Assembly: GCF_030915525.1 (NCBI RefSeq)
Contig: NZ_CP133269.1
Span: 3,631,001-3,695,000, forward strand
Length of the DNA stretch: 64,000 nt
Source of the DNA: Neobacillus sp. PS2-9
GTDB lineage: Bacteria; Bacillota; Bacilli; Bacillales; Cytobacillaceae
Direction of reading: 5' to 3'
In this document: positions 11,599 through 21,387 of the stretch, piece after piece
How positions within the stretch are numbered: the first letter of the stretch is position 1
Layout: the number at the start of each line of letters is the position of its first letter
Notes under the pieces: generated by a model
Databases searched by the model: none
Seen by the model: the letters and a program-made list of their open reading frames with translations, nothing else
Told to the model about the DNA's origin: nothing
Made by a program: the position numbers and the translations under genes

Positions 11599-12425
11599 AA
11601 ACGATTTGCTGTCTCCTTCCAACCAATAAAGCTTAACATTCTGCCAGTTTTTCCTTGGTCACGGCGGTGAGAGAAAAACTCCTCTTGATTACAACTAGTG
11701 CAATATTTCGTAAGAAGAATATTTCTATCCGGAACTCCTGAAGTCAAAAGGATTTGCCTGTTTACTTCGCGTAAATCTAAGGAAAACTGCCCTTCTGACA
11801 CTAAATTATAGGGTAAACTTTCCCTGCCTTCTAGTGTATTTTCTACTAGCTTAATAATTCGTTCATCTACAATATAACATTTTTCACAAATAGATGGGCC
11901 TATTGCAACAAAAATCTGATCAGGCTTGACCCCTTCGTTACCCCAAGCTGTAATCATCTCTTTAGCAATTTGGCCAACTGTCCCTTTCCAACCAGCGTGA
12001 GCGGTGCCAATCATCCTCTGTTCAGGCGCAATAAAAAAAAGAGGGACACAGTCAGCAAAGCAAAGAGTTAACAGAATGCCCTCTTCATTTGTATAAAAAC
12101 CATCCGTGCCTTTAAACGAATGTTCATAGGAATTGGAGCCCCTACCACGGTCAGCTTTAGAAATACTCCTAATAATAATGTCATGTGTTTGTTCCGCACC
12201 CACCCAATTGTCTAGAGGAACCTCTAATTGTTCAGCTACTATATGTCTATTTTTGCATACATCGTTAACAACATCACCCACATGAAAGCCAAGGTTGAGC
12301 GATTCGAAATAGCTTTCGCTCGTTCCCCCGAGTTTTGTTGTAAAACCTACATTCAGTCCAGGAAATTGTTGAATCCAGTTATCAATTGTTAAATAGGATT
12401 GATTTTTTAAAACAAAGGGTTCCAT
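11595..12425 (-). CDS. ylmD: Multicopper-oxidase-fold purine nucleoside phosphorylase YlmD (YfiH/PgeF family)
   Basis: A 276-residue YfiH/DUF152 protein. Family members act on purine nucleosides (phosphorolysis and deamination) and have been linked to peptidoglycan editing. Putative metal and catalytic residues are His81 (AEQTHD), Cys126 (CFADCVPLF) and His143 (TAHAGWKGT). It precedes ylmE in a tight operon. The true cellular substrate is not shown by the sequence. Confidence 0.93.
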   Translation of the reverse strand: MEPFVLKNQSYLTIDNWIQQFPGLNVGFTTKLGGTSESYFESLNLGFHVGDVVNDVCKNRHIVAEQLEVPLDNWVGAEQTHDIIIRSISKADRGRGSNSYEHSFKGTDGFYTNEEGILLTLCFADCVPLFFIAPEQRMIGTAHAGWKGTVGQIAKEMITAWGNEGVKPDQIFVAIGPSICEKCYIVDERIIKLVENTLEGRESLPYNLVSEGQFSLDLREVNRQILLTSGVPDRNILLTKYCTSCNQEEFFSHRRDQGKTGRMLSFIGWKETANRL

Positions 12426-12494
12426 TACAATACCTCAAATGTTTTTCTTTAGTTTACCATGAAAAGAAAAATTGGTCACCGCAAAACCATAAGG

Positions 12495-12764
12495 TCAAAC
12501 CTCTGTTTCTTCCGCTATCTTCCCTTCTATTCCTTTATATCTAACCAAAATAACGTCCTGACCAATTTTAATAATATTTCTCCATGGAATAACAATATCT
12601 TCATCTTTCCCAAAAAAGCCAAGTACCCTTCCACTGCCGGAAATCACAACAGCTTCAATTTTACCGGTCGTTAGATTAATCTCAATATCACCAATATTAC
12701 CAAGCCTTTTACCATCTGATACATTTACAACATCTTTTATCTGGAATTCGGAAATCTTGAACAC
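12495..12764 (-). CDS. ylmC: PRC-barrel protein YlmC
   Basis: An 89-residue YlmC/YmxH-type PRC-barrel protein (ISEFQIKDVVNVSDG start, GFFGKDEDIVIPW middle). Its function is unknown; homologues are found in nearly all endospore formers. The start is the GTG at 12764, eight bases after GGGAG; GTG codons at 12770 and 12773 are also in frame. It begins the ylm group downstream of sigG. Confidence 0.88.
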   Translation of the reverse strand: MFKISEFQIKDVVNVSDGKRLGNIGDIEINLTTGKIEAVVISGSGRVLGFFGKDEDIVIPWRNIIKIGQDVILVRYKGIEGKIAEETEV

Positions 12765-12831
12765 ATACACCACTCCCAGTTTTATTACTATAAAGAATAT
12801 ATGTGTACATGGAAGATTTTATTTTAAAAAG

Positions 12832-12862
12832 CAAAAATAAAGCTGCCCCTTAGGACAGCTTT
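12832..12862 (-). terminator. Terminator after sigG
   Basis: A seven-base stem AAAGCTG/CAGCTTT overlaps the sigG stop codon and is followed by TTATTTT on the minus strand. Confidence 0.75.
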
Positions 12863-13640
12863 AACTTTGAATATTCTTATTCATTTGTCGAATGGCAGCT
12901 TTCTCTAAACGTGAAACCTGCGCTTGGGAGATCCCTATTTCATCAGCAACTTCCATTTGCGTTTTTCCCTGAAAAAAACGCTTTCGTAAAATTAGTTTTT
13001 CACGTTCGTTTAAACGGCGCATACCTTCTTTTAAAGCTATTTCTTCAATCCAATGAATATCTTTATTTTTTTCATCGCTTAACTGGTCCATTACATAAAT
13101 TGGATCGCCGCCATCATTATATATTGGCTCAAACAAGGATACTGGATCTTGAATAGCATCCAAGGCGAATACGATTTCTTCATGTGGTACTTCTAAGACC
13201 TTTGCGATTTCTTCAGCAGTTGGTTCACGTGAGGTTTCGCTCATTAATCGTTCCCTAACCTGAAGTGCCTTATAGGCAATGTCTCTTAAGGAACGAGATA
13301 CACGAATTGGGTTATTATCACGTAAGTACCTTCGTATTTCACCAATAATCATTGGTACGGCATAAGTGGAAAACTTTACATTTTGACCTAAATCAAAGTT
13401 ATCAATTGATTTCATTAGTCCAATACAGCCAACCTGAAACAAGTCGTCAACAAACTCGCCACGGTTATTAAACCGTTGAATAACACTTAATACGAGCCGT
13501 AAGTTTCCGTTAACAAGCTTTTCTCTGGCGCTAATATCGCCCTCTTGCATTTGCTTGAAGAGTATTCTCATTTCTTCGTTCTTTAACACAGGAAGTTTAG
13601 ATGTATCTACACCGCAAATTTCAACCTTATTTCGAGTCAA
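12861..13640 (-). CDS. sigG: Late forespore sigma factor SigG
   Basis: SigG directs late forespore transcription (spore DNA-protecting proteins, germination receptors). The sequence from RNKVEICGVDTSKLPVL onward is close to B. subtilis SigG, with sigma regions 2 (FVDDLFQVGCIGLMKSIDNF), 3 and 4 (helix-turn-helix TQMEVADEIGISQAQVSRLE). The start chosen is the TTG at 13640, eight bases after GGAGG; this gives 259 residues and the conserved N-terminus. An upstream in-frame start at 13673 has no ribosome-binding site. Its leader contains a long hairpin (13699-13738). Confidence 0.97.
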   Translation of the reverse strand: MTRNKVEICGVDTSKLPVLKNEEMRILFKQMQEGDISAREKLVNGNLRLVLSVIQRFNNRGEFVDDLFQVGCIGLMKSIDNFDLGQNVKFSTYAVPMIIGEIRRYLRDNNPIRVSRSLRDIAYKALQVRERLMSETSREPTAEEIAKVLEVPHEEIVFALDAIQDPVSLFEPIYNDGGDPIYVMDQLSDEKNKDIHWIEEIALKEGMRRLNEREKLILRKRFFQGKTQMEVADEIGISQAQVSRLEKAAIRQMNKNIQS

Positions 13641-13698
13641 TCCTTTTCCCTCCTCACAGGAGCTGCTGTACAAAAAACAGTATCTCCTTGAGAAGGAA

Positions 13699-13738
13699 AA
13701 ATATGCACATGTCCATGAGCTCGGACATGTGCATATTT
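13699..13738 (-). ncRNA. Long hairpin in the sigG leader
   Basis: A perfect 16-bp inverted repeat (arms 13699-13714 and 13723-13738) with an 8-base loop lies between sigE and sigG. The 3' arm is followed by only a short T-run, then a further ~60 bases to the sigG ribosome-binding site. A conserved long hairpin in the sigG mRNA leader is known in B. subtilis to lower sigG translation. This is probably the same element; a sigE terminator is the alternative. Confidence 0.75.
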
Positions 13739-13800
13739 GTCGAAAATTGCAATTTAAACAGGAAATTCTAGGGTTTTTTCAACTTAAAAATATTTTATTT

Positions 13801-14520
13801 TTAAACCATTTTATTGAATTCTTTTCTCAATCTTTTAATAATTCTCTTTTCCAACCGTGAGATGTAGGATTGTGAAATCCCTAGCATATCTGCAACATCT
13901 TTTTGGGTTTTTTCTTCACCGTTCGTTAGGCCAAAACGCAGCTCCATAATTTGCTTTTCCCTATCAGAAAGCTGGTGTAATGCTTTAGAAAGCAATTTTC
14001 TATCTACATTCGCTTCTAAATCCTTCGTAATAATGTCTTCATCTGTTCCAAGAACATCAGATAATAATAATTCGTTTCCATCCCAATCAATGTTTAATGG
14101 CTCATCAAAGGATACTTCAGATCTGATTTTATTATTTCTACGTAAGTACATGAGTATTTCATTTTCAATACATCTTGAGGCGTATGTAGCAAGTTTAATC
14201 TTTTTCTCTGGGTTAAAGGTATTAACCGCTTTAATTAAACCAATCGTTCCGATACTAATTAGGTCTTCGATATTTATACCAGTATTTTCAAATTTTCTTG
14301 CGATATAAACAACTAGCCGGAGATTCCTTTCAATTAGCATAGATCTCGCAGCCTTATCTCCACCAGGAAGTTTACTTAATAACATTTCTTCTTCATCTTT
14401 ACTTAAAGGAGGCGGCAATGCTTCGCTTCCGCCAATATAAAAAACTTCATCCGTTTTTAGGCCCAATTTTATTAAGATTTTATACCAGTAGTAGGATAAG
14501 CGAAGTCTCCATTTTTTCAT
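13801..14520 (-). CDS. sigE: Early mother-cell sigma factor SigE (pro-form)
   Basis: SigE governs early mother-cell genes. The start is the ATG at 14520 with GGAGG nine bases upstream; this gives 239 residues, equal to B. subtilis. The N-terminal ~27 residues ([14 protein letters not shown] and onward to DEVFYIGG) are the pro-sequence, removed by SpoIIGA. Sigma region 2 ([21 protein letters not shown]) and region 4 ([19 protein letters not shown]) are intact. It lies 44 bp downstream of spoIIGA, as expected for the spoIIG operon. Confidence 0.98.
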   Translation of the reverse strand: MKKWRLRLSYYWYKILIKLGLKTDEVFYIGGSEALPPPLSKDEEEMLLSKLPGGDKAARSMLIERNLRLVVYIARKFENTGINIEDLISIGTIGLIKAVNTFNPEKKIKLATYASRCIENEILMYLRRNNKIRSEVSFDEPLNIDWDGNELLLSDVLGTDEDIITKDLEANVDRKLLSKALHQLSDREKQIMELRFGLTNGEEKTQKDVADMLGISQSYISRLEKRIIKRLRKEFNKMV

Positions 14521-14564
14521 GCATGTTCCTCCTTCTAAATTATGTTTTTCTGAGTATAGTATTA

Positions 14565-15506
14565 TTAACTTACTTTCACTGATTCCCCGGACTGTTTTAC
14601 CCCTGTAAGCATTTTTGGATGAACAATACACTGGAAAGCATCATCAGGAGAGAGCCTCTGTGTGGTAAAAGATACAAGACCCTTCTCACAAGAATATTGC
14701 GCACCATTTTGCTCGAATAAAATGGAATCTGGTTTAAGGGCAACAATAAGCTGATGTTCTTGTCCAACTACACTAAAAGGGATAATTCGCATTCGATTTT
14801 GCCATTCGGTAGGAAACTCCTCCATACCCATAATAAGTTGTTCAGGATCGAGAGTTATTTTTCTAATTGGTTCAGGAAGGGCTTCTAGTTGATTTTTGAT
14901 TGATACAAACATAACTGGTAGCTTTGACAGTGGGTCATACAATTGATTTCCACTATCCACTAATCCCTTAAATACTAAGCTGATGTTCTCGATTTTCAAC
15001 CTTACATTGACTATTTGATCAAATTGAATTTTGGTCATTTCCATACTCTCAACATTCTTCTTTGAGAAATGCCAGGCGATTGGAAAACCTATTAGAACAA
15101 AAAGCCAACTTACGGGATCACCAAAACCCTTTACACTCGACATCAGCACCTTCGTAGTTAATTCAGAATCATATTGAATAAAATAATGGGCTCCTGTTAA
15201 GGCCCCACCAATTAAAAACGTAGAAACATAAAGAGTCATTAATGCCTTAAGGAAAAATTTCATTCGCTTGTATCCAAATGCTATTAACACCATAAAAACG
15301 GAACAAATCAATTTGGAAATTGGATGCCCTGAATAGACATTTAAAGGTGTAAACGACAATAAAATAATCAACGAACCAATAAATCCTCCTGCAAGTATCC
15401 TCCAAAGATGTATTCTTCGTTTCAGAAATATAGCAGTTAAGTAAAGGAGAAGACTGTCAAAGAACAAATTAAGAGCCCAAATAACATCTAAATAAACAGT
15501 CAACAA
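14565..15506 (-). CDS. spoIIGA: Pro-SigE processing protease SpoIIGA
   Basis: A membrane aspartic protease that cleaves pro-SigE after a forespore signal (SpoIIR). The N-terminal ~145 residues contain five hydrophobic segments; the C-terminal domain carries the catalytic motif [13 protein letters not shown] with Asp184, equivalent to Asp183 in B. subtilis. It is 313 residues, close to the 309 of B. subtilis. A spoIIG-type promoter lies upstream at 15561-15594. Confidence 0.97.
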   Translation of the reverse strand: MLTVYLDVIWALNLFFDSLLLYLTAIFLKRRIHLWRILAGGFIGSLIILLSFTPLNVYSGHPISKLICSVFMVLIAFGYKRMKFFLKALMTLYVSTFLIGGALTGAHYFIQYDSELTTKVLMSSVKGFGDPVSWLFVLIGFPIAWHFSKKNVESMEMTKIQFDQIVNVRLKIENISLVFKGLVDSGNQLYDPLSKLPVMFVSIKNQLEALPEPIRKITLDPEQLIMGMEEFPTEWQNRMRIIPFSVVGQEHQLIVALKPDSILFEQNGAQYSCEKGLVSFTTQRLSPDDAFQCIVHPKMLTGVKQSGESVKVS

Positions 15507-15560
15507 AGCTTCCTCCTTTATCAGCTATCAAAAGGTGAGTAATCTATCTGTTTACGAAAA

Positions 15561-15594
15561 AGTATAACGTACTTGTATGGCTGAAGTGTGTCAC
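15561..15594 (-). promoter_or_regulatory. spoIIG-type SigA promoter with 22-bp spacer
   Basis: Minus-strand GTGACA (15589-15594) and TATACT (15561-15566) are separated by 22 bp. The B. subtilis spoIIG promoter is known for this abnormal spacing and needs Spo0A-P. A sequence TGACAAA (15640-15646), one mismatch from the 0A-box TGNCGAA, lies upstream. Confidence 0.75.
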
Positions 15595-15673
15595 TTTCTG
15601 TAATCAAAAAAACAGAAATTTCCACTATTCCCTACGGATTTTGTCACATTATAAGCGTGATTACCTTTACAAA

Positions 15674-15858
15674 AAGCTTTGTTAAACTTGTCTGTTGATT
15701 TCCGCTCCAGGCACGAGCGGTTCGTGGGTGTTTCTGCGAGCCTCCTCGGCGCTTGCGCCTGCGGGATCTCCCCTGAACCATACTCCCACAGGAGTCTTCG
15801 TGCCTTCCGCTACTATCAACAGAGTATAAAAATTAACCCTGTTTTTAACACAGCCTTA
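15674..15858 (+). repeat. Family 1 intergenic repeat, copy 2
   Basis: The copy lies between the ftsZ terminator and the spoIIGA promoter. It has the same ends (AGCTTTGTTAAAC and TTTAACACAGCCTTA) and core as the others, with GCACGAGCGGTTCGTGGG in place of the usual GCGCTTCGCTTTCCGTGGG. Confidence 0.9.
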
Positions 15859-15892
15859 CAAAAAAAGCATGGTCCGGGTTGGACCATGCTTT
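15858..15892 (-). terminator. Terminator after ftsZ
   Basis: A perfect 12-bp stem (AAAGCATGGTCC with its complement, loop 15876-15880) is followed by seven T residues on the minus strand. Confidence 0.93.
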
Positions 15893-15923
15893 TAATAGTT
15901 TTTTATAGTGCTACCGCTTTAGA

Positions 15924-17057
15924 TTATCTTCTACGGTTACGGTTTCTTAGGAATGTCGGAATATCTAATGTTTCCTCTTGGGCTACATTCGTATTTCGAA
16001 CTGGTTCTTGTGGAGCTTCTTCACGTTTGTGCTCTCTCTTAACAGTTCCAACAGCAGGTTTTGCTTGTCCAAAGGATGGACGTGTTACTTTTGGTTGTGA
16101 ACCTTCTTCGTTAAAACCAGTGGCAATGACGGTTACAATAATCTCATCTTTCAAGTTTTCATTAATTACGGAACCGAAAATCATATTCACTTCTTGGTCA
16201 GATGCTGTTGCAACAATATCAGCAGCCTCTTGCACCTCATAAAGACTTAAGTTAGTTCCCCCAGTAATATTCATTAGAACACCCTGAGCCCCATCAATAG
16301 AGGTTTCTAATAAAGGTGAGCTGATTGCTTTCTTTGCTGCCTCTGCTGCACGGTTTTCTCCTGCAGAGACACCAATTCCCATTAAGGCAGAGCCTTTATT
16401 TGACATAATCGTTTTTACGTCAGCAAAGTCTAAATTGATTAATCCAGGAACAGCGATCAAATCAGAAATACCTTGAACCCCTTGACGAAGAACATTGTCT
16501 GCCTCGCGGAAAGCTTCAAGCATTGGAGTGCTTTTATCAACAATTTCCAGAAGGCGGTCATTTGGAATGACGATTAATGTATCAACCGCTTCTTTCATTG
16601 ATCCAATTCCACCAGAAGCCTGGTTTGAACGTTTTTTACCTTCAAAAGTAAATGGACGTGTAACAACACCCACTGTTAACGCACCAAGGTCACGAGCAAT
16701 TTGAGCAATAACTGGTGCTGCACCAGTACCTGTACCGCCACCCATACCAGCAGTAACAAACACCATATCAGCACCTCTAAGTGCTTCCTCTAATTGTTCC
16801 TTACTTTCTTCTGCGGCCTTTTTACCAACCTCTGGATTAGCACCTGCTCCAAGACCACGAGTCAATTTCGCACCAATCTGCATTTTGACTTCAGCTTTGG
16901 AAAGGTTTAAGGCTTGTGCATCAGTGTTTACTGCGATAAATTCAACACCTTGAACGCCATGCTCAATCATTCTGTTTACCGCGTTGTTTCCTCCGCCGCC
17001 AACCCCGATAACTTTTATTGTTGCAAGAGAATCTAAATTTGTATCAAATTCTAACAT
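15924..17057 (-). CDS. ftsZ: Tubulin-like cell division GTPase FtsZ
   Basis: FtsZ polymerises with GTP into the cytokinetic ring. The 377 residues include the GTP-binding [11 protein letters not shown] (about 20-30), the tubulin signature GGGTGTG at 106-112, the T7 loop [11 protein letters not shown], a linker rich in Glu/Pro/Arg and the conserved C-terminal peptide [13 protein letters not shown], which binds FtsA and SepF. It is last in the murG-ftsZ unit, 42 bp after ftsA, and is followed by a strong terminator. Confidence 0.99.
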   Translation of the reverse strand: MLEFDTNLDSLATIKVIGVGGGGNNAVNRMIEHGVQGVEFIAVNTDAQALNLSKAEVKMQIGAKLTRGLGAGANPEVGKKAAEESKEQLEEALRGADMVFVTAGMGGGTGTGAAPVIAQIARDLGALTVGVVTRPFTFEGKKRSNQASGGIGSMKEAVDTLIVIPNDRLLEIVDKSTPMLEAFREADNVLRQGVQGISDLIAVPGLINLDFADVKTIMSNKGSALMGIGVSAGENRAAEAAKKAISSPLLETSIDGAQGVLMNITGGTNLSLYEVQEAADIVATASDQEVNMIFGSVINENLKDEIIVTVIATGFNEEGSQPKVTRPSFGQAKPAVGTVKREHKREEAPQEPVRNTNVAQEETLDIPTFLRNRNRRR

Positions 17058-17099
17058 GACAAATCCTCCTAATTCGCCGATTTTCTTTTTCGAGGATGT

Positions 17100-18404
17100 T
17101 TATTCGAAAAAGTAACCAAGGAATTTTTTTACTTTTGATGACATCTTATCTTCCGGATGTTTTTCTACTTTTGCTTTAGGTTGATGTTGTTGTTTTGGTG
17201 TTCTTTTTTCAGTTGGTTCAGCTACCACAGATGCACCCGTACCACCAATATTTCCACCTGGTAATCTACCATTCTTGTAAGCATATTTTATTAAACCAAC
17301 CGCCGTTGTATATTGAGGTTCTCTTACACCAATATAGTCTGGTACCGCAAGGCGAACAGGATTTTGGAACATATCCTGTGCGAGTTCCAATACCCCTTGC
17401 ATTTTTGCTGTTCCACCTGTTAATACAAAACCACCTGGTAACTCTGTTACACCTAAACGCTTCAATTCATTAACAATTAATTCAAATATTTCTTCCATTC
17501 TAGCTTCAATAATTTCAGATAAATAGAGCTGGTTAAATTGTTGATGTTGATCACTGCCAATAATAGGAACACTGAAAAACTCATCTTCAGAAGCAATATC
17601 ATAGAAGGCATGTCCGTATTTAACCTTAATTTTCTCAGCATCCTCTGTTGAGGTGTGCAAAACTTTTGAAAGGTCGTTCGTTAATAAATCTCCGCCAACA
17701 GGAATTACACTTGTCGCCTTTAAAAATCCTTCCTCAAACACAGCGATAGTAGTAGAACCTCCGCCAATATCGATGAGGGCAACACCTAGATTTTTTTCAT
17801 CTTTGGATAAAGCATAATCTCCTGCAGCTAACGGCTGAAGAACAATGTCTACTATCTCAAGTCCTGCTCGTTCTACACAGCGTAATGTATTTATGATGAT
17901 AGATTTAGATCCAGTAATAAGTGTACCATCCATTTCTAGACGAACACCAATCATTCCACGAGGATCGTTAATTTCATCTTTACCATCTAAAATGAATTGT
18001 TTTCGAATCACACCAATGTTTTCTCGTTCAGGTGGAATGGATCCCACATGTGATGCTTCAATGACACGAATGACATCTTCATTCGTAATTTCTCGGTTTT
18101 GGCTGGATACAGCGACAATCCCATGACAGTGCTGAAGCATTACATTATGACCTGATATTCCGACTACCACTTCTCTAATCTCCATGCCAATCATTCTTTC
18201 TGCCTGTTCAATCGCCCTCTTAATAGAATGAACGGTATCGTCCATGTCAACAATCGATCCCTTACGTAATCCTTCAGATTTCACATTGCCAACACCAATT
18301 ATATTTAACGAGTCTTTGCCCGAGTCATTGACCATTTCACCAATGATAACTTTTACACTGGATGTACCGATGTCAAGACTTACGTATATTTCATTGCTGT
18401 TCAT
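17100..18404 (-). CDS. ftsA: Actin-like division protein FtsA
   Basis: FtsA is an actin-fold ATPase that anchors FtsZ to the membrane. The 434 residues include the phosphate-1 motif SLDIGTSSVKVIIGE at 9-23, phosphate-2 LIDIGGGSTTIAVF and an adenosine motif GFVLTGGTAKMQGV. The C-terminus SSKVKKFLGYFFE is an amphipathic membrane-targeting helix after a disordered linker. It is directly upstream of ftsZ. Confidence 0.98.
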   Translation of the reverse strand: MNSNEIYVSLDIGTSSVKVIIGEMVNDSGKDSLNIIGVGNVKSEGLRKGSIVDMDDTVHSIKRAIEQAERMIGMEIREVVVGISGHNVMLQHCHGIVAVSSQNREITNEDVIRVIEASHVGSIPPERENIGVIRKQFILDGKDEINDPRGMIGVRLEMDGTLITGSKSIIINTLRCVERAGLEIVDIVLQPLAAGDYALSKDEKNLGVALIDIGGGSTTIAVFEEGFLKATSVIPVGGDLLTNDLSKVLHTSTEDAEKIKVKYGHAFYDIASEDEFFSVPIIGSDQHQQFNQLYLSEIIEARMEEIFELIVNELKRLGVTELPGGFVLTGGTAKMQGVLELAQDMFQNPVRLAVPDYIGVREPQYTTAVGLIKYAYKNGRLPGGNIGGTGASVVAEPTEKRTPKQQHQPKAKVEKHPEDKMSSKVKKFLGYFFE

Positions 18405-18531
18405 TCTTTGGCACCTCCTTTTAATCTCCTTGGGTAGAACAACAACAATTCAATTTTGTTCATTAATAGATTCTCATAGTAATATCTTATAAAATTATTC
18501 GTCACAACTACATATTTCCCTTTAAAAAAGT

Positions 18532-18894
18532 TCAATTTTTTTCTATTTTTTCTTTGTTTGTTGACCATTTTGTTAATAATATTCGTCTTATAACGGCGAT
18601 ATTTTGAAACAACCTGACACCAAACGCAAAAACTGCTGCTAAATACAAGTCTACACCAAGATGAACACCGAGAAAAGCTAAACTTGCTGCAAGCATTATA
18701 TTAAAAAAGAACCCAGATACAAATACCTTTTCATCATAAATATTTTGCAAATGAGCCCTTATTCCCCCAAAAAGTGTGTCGAAGGCAGCTAATACAGCAA
18801 TTGATAAATAATTTGAGTATTCTTCAGGAATACTTATTTCTGTTAACAGTCCAAGGAAGATCCCGATCACAAGTCCCACTAACGGAAGCCACAT
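18532..18894 (-). CDS. sbp: Small basic membrane protein Sbp (DUF1290)
   Basis: A 120-residue protein with three or four hydrophobic segments and the DUF1290 pattern (AAFDTLFGGIRAHLQNIYDEKVFVSGF at about 36-62). The function is unknown. It is regularly placed upstream of ftsA in Firmicutes. Its ATG overlaps the stop codon of ylxX (TAATG), implying coupling. Confidence 0.9.
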   Translation of the reverse strand: MWLPLVGLVIGIFLGLLTEISIPEEYSNYLSIAVLAAFDTLFGGIRAHLQNIYDEKVFVSGFFFNIMLAASLAFLGVHLGVDLYLAAVFAFGVRLFQNIAVIRRILLTKWSTNKEKIEKN

Positions 18895-19634
18895 TAGGAA
18901 CCGCCTCCTTCCTTTATCGGTTCCATATGCCTAATCCTAATTGGATTCTCATAAGCAGGAACAGTAATATTTGGACTAGGTGAAGAAACATTGAGTCTCA
19001 AGCTTTCAGCAAAGAATTCATCTCTAGCCTTTGAAACCTTCATTTGGTTTGATAATTTTTCGGCATTGTTCATCGAATCTACACCCACCTTAACCTCAAC
19101 CGGCAGGGTCCTAATTGTATGACCATCAATCTTTGTTTCCCTATTTATATCCCTAATAACCGTGGTATTTATAATTCGTTGACCATCAATGGAAACATAT
19201 TTTGCTTCATACATATTTAGTTCATTCAATAGTCTTTTAAGCAATTCAGGGGAAACAACTGTTGTTGCCACAGGTGTTCCTAGCTGTACATCCTCGATGA
19301 CCGGCTCAATATGTAAGGTGATTCCCGGACCTGAAACCTCGGTCAAGCCTGCCTCCGTTTTTAGCTCCTGAAGTGTATCCCGTAACACCTGCTCCTTACT
19401 TTGTTTCCGCTTAGATTCATAGGCTGATAGTTTTTCTTCATTTGAGCGGATTTCACTTAATAAGTTAGACTGTAGCTCTTTTTCTTTGAGCAATGCCTCA
19501 CGGAGCTGCCAAACATCTCTTGTATCACGTTCTTCAGGCTTCTTCACGGTTTGAAATTGAATTGCAATCATAAAACCAACCACAGCAGCAATTAACGTAA
19601 AACTCAAATTCTTCGGCTTGTCCACTTTTTTCAC
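18894..19634 (-). CDS. ylxX: DUF881 protein YlxX
   Basis: A 246-residue membrane-anchored protein with one N-terminal hydrophobic segment (about 10-27), a coiled-coil stretch (about 45-95) and the DUF881 domain. The signature SIDGQRIINTTVIRDINRE is clear. In B. subtilis ylxX and ylxW are paralogues of unknown function between divIB and sbp. The same pair is present here. Confidence 0.9.
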   Translation of the reverse strand: MKKVDKPKNLSFTLIAAVVGFMIAIQFQTVKKPEERDTRDVWQLREALLKEKELQSNLLSEIRSNEEKLSAYESKRKQSKEQVLRDTLQELKTEAGLTEVSGPGITLHIEPVIEDVQLGTPVATTVVSPELLKRLLNELNMYEAKYVSIDGQRIINTTVIRDINRETKIDGHTIRTLPVEVKVGVDSMNNAEKLSNQMKVSKARDEFFAESLRLNVSSPSPNITVPAYENPIRIRHMEPIKEGGGS

Positions 19635-19680
19635 CTAACCTTTTAAATTAATCCTCATGTGGACACATTTTACCCTCAAC

Positions 19681-20391
19681 TTAACTTCCTAATATTGGGT
19701 TCAACACGATTTCATCTTCTTTTTCCAAGGAAAAAACCAAATTATCGTTTACCAGTTGGTCTTTTACTCCACCTGTTAGGTTTAATGATGAAGTTAATAC
19801 TTCTGGGTCACCAATAGCTGTAATGACAAATGGCGCGGGGTGTGGGACTCCATCCACAGTAATGACCGGTCCATTGCAAACAATGTACGAATGACTTGTT
19901 AACCTCTGTCCATTAATAGCAACCGCCGCTGCACCGGAAATATATAATTCATTAATAACCTTAAAAACATGGTGTTCATGAACAAGATAATTGTTCACAT
20001 TATCTTCCTTCGGATCATAGGCACCATCTGTCAAAGTAATCTTAACGCCTTTTCCTTTTACCTTGACTTTTCCGAGGTACATCCTGTACTTTTCTGCATC
20101 TTCTGCTAGGTTTAAAAATACTTGTGTTTCTTTAGCAAGATCCTTCTCGTTTTTTAATACCTTGTCCTGTTTTTGGTTTAGTTCCTTTTGTAGCTTGCGA
20201 TTTGTCTCCTCTTGGGCAATCAATTGATTTCTTAATCCAAGAGTTTTTTCATATTGTTTGCCTGACAAACTAGGCTTTTCTTTTTGATTCTCCAGTTGGG
20301 TCAAATGATAAGAAAAGGCAATCATAAACCCCAAAACTAAGCAGACAAGGGACAAGATCACGTGTTTACCCCTTACCTTAATTTTCTTCAA
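19681..20391 (-). CDS. ylxW: DUF881 protein YlxW
   Basis: The paralogue of the neighbouring ylxX product: one N-terminal membrane segment, a coiled coil (about 40-95) and the DUF881 domain (AINGQRLTSHSYIVCNGP). The start chosen is the TTG at 20391, nine bases after GGAGG, giving 236 residues and a 14-bp overlap with divIB. A TTG at 20418 is in frame but has no ribosome-binding site. Its function is unknown; the location suggests an envelope or division role. Confidence 0.87.
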   Translation of the reverse strand: MKKIKVRGKHVILSLVCLVLGFMIAFSYHLTQLENQKEKPSLSGKQYEKTLGLRNQLIAQEETNRKLQKELNQKQDKVLKNEKDLAKETQVFLNLAEDAEKYRMYLGKVKVKGKGVKITLTDGAYDPKEDNVNNYLVHEHHVFKVINELYISGAAAVAINGQRLTSHSYIVCNGPVITVDGVPHPAPFVITAIGDPEVLTSSLNLTGGVKDQLVNDNLVFSLEKEDEIVLNPILGS

Positions 20392-21157
20392 CTTCTTTTT
20401 CCTCCACTTCTGGTTCAAAAGCCTTAAAATAAGAGCCTACTTCCACATCAATTATCCCTTTTTTATTAGGATCTAATTGGCTAATGATTGAGGGATAATG
20501 CACCATTTTTTCCGAAAAACTTCTGAGAGTTGCACTTACCTCAAATCCATCATTCATAAACAAGGAAATGTGATACTGGTCTGTTTTTTTCGGAGAATAA
20601 TGAATTTCAGAAATGGAGTTTAAAATTTCACTCGGGAGATTTTGTAACTCTTTTACCATTTCGTTTAGGGCTTTCCCTTCTTTGAATTCGAAAAGAATTG
20701 GAGAATTAACTGGGATTTTTTCCTCATTTCTATCTTTCAAAATTTTACCATTTTCCATAACTGGATAATAGTTTGATTCCTGTTTAAGATACGCTATTCT
20801 TTTATGTTCTCTAACTTGAATTTGAACTGTGTTTGGCCATTGAATCTTTATATCTGCCTCTTTTATTTCGGATAAGCCCTGTAATTTCGAAGAAACCTCA
20901 CTCTTCTTGACTTTCCATATATTCGTAGTCTTAGAAATACCACTTTTGCTAATAATTTCAGAGTCAGTATAAACTTCATTGCCTTCTATCCTAATTGTCT
21001 TTACATGGCTTAATGGGGATTGTGTATAAGCGATAATTACTATCATTGTAAAAAACAAAAATAGCAGGAGCACCAGCCTTTTGTTTGCTTTTCGTCGTCT
21101 TTGCTCCTTTAACTTAGGAATACGATCCTCTAGAGCAACAATTTTACCTTTTTCCAT
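20378..21157 (-). CDS. divIB: Divisome protein DivIB (FtsQ)
   Basis: A bitopic membrane protein of the DivIB-DivIC-FtsL complex that stabilises septal PBP2B. It has a short cytoplasmic part, one membrane segment (about 27-45), a POTRA domain beginning VKTIRIEGNEVYTDSEI, a beta domain and an acidic tail. Two ATG codons stand in tandem (21160 and 21157); the second has better spacing from GGAGG and is used. Length is 259 residues. Confidence 0.95.
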   Translation of the reverse strand: MEKGKIVALEDRIPKLKEQRRRKANKRLVLLLFLFFTMIVIIAYTQSPLSHVKTIRIEGNEVYTDSEIISKSGISKTTNIWKVKKSEVSSKLQGLSEIKEADIKIQWPNTVQIQVREHKRIAYLKQESNYYPVMENGKILKDRNEEKIPVNSPILFEFKEGKALNEMVKELQNLPSEILNSISEIHYSPKKTDQYHISLFMNDGFEVSATLRSFSEKMVHYPSIISQLDPNKKGIIDVEVGSYFKAFEPEVEEKEVEEN

Positions 21158-21387
21158 CATAATTCCTCCAAATGAAAAGCCTTAGCTTGGGGGCGCTGGT
21201 TGCCCTACACTATAAAGCCCATAAAGCATGTCTATAAGTTCCGCTACGTTATCTATAGAAAGTGAAACAACGGCACGAAAACTCATGCCGTCATTCATTT
21301 TCTTCCTAGTTTCCATCTGTAATATTATCAGTAATTATAACACAATATTTGTCATTAGTAAGAGATTTCTTACAATAAATACAAGGA

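Noticed and set aside
13699..13738. Hairpin after sigE as a plain terminator
   Set aside because: The T-tract is short and interrupted, and the place matches a known sigG leader hairpin; kept as an RNA element with the terminator reading as an alternative.
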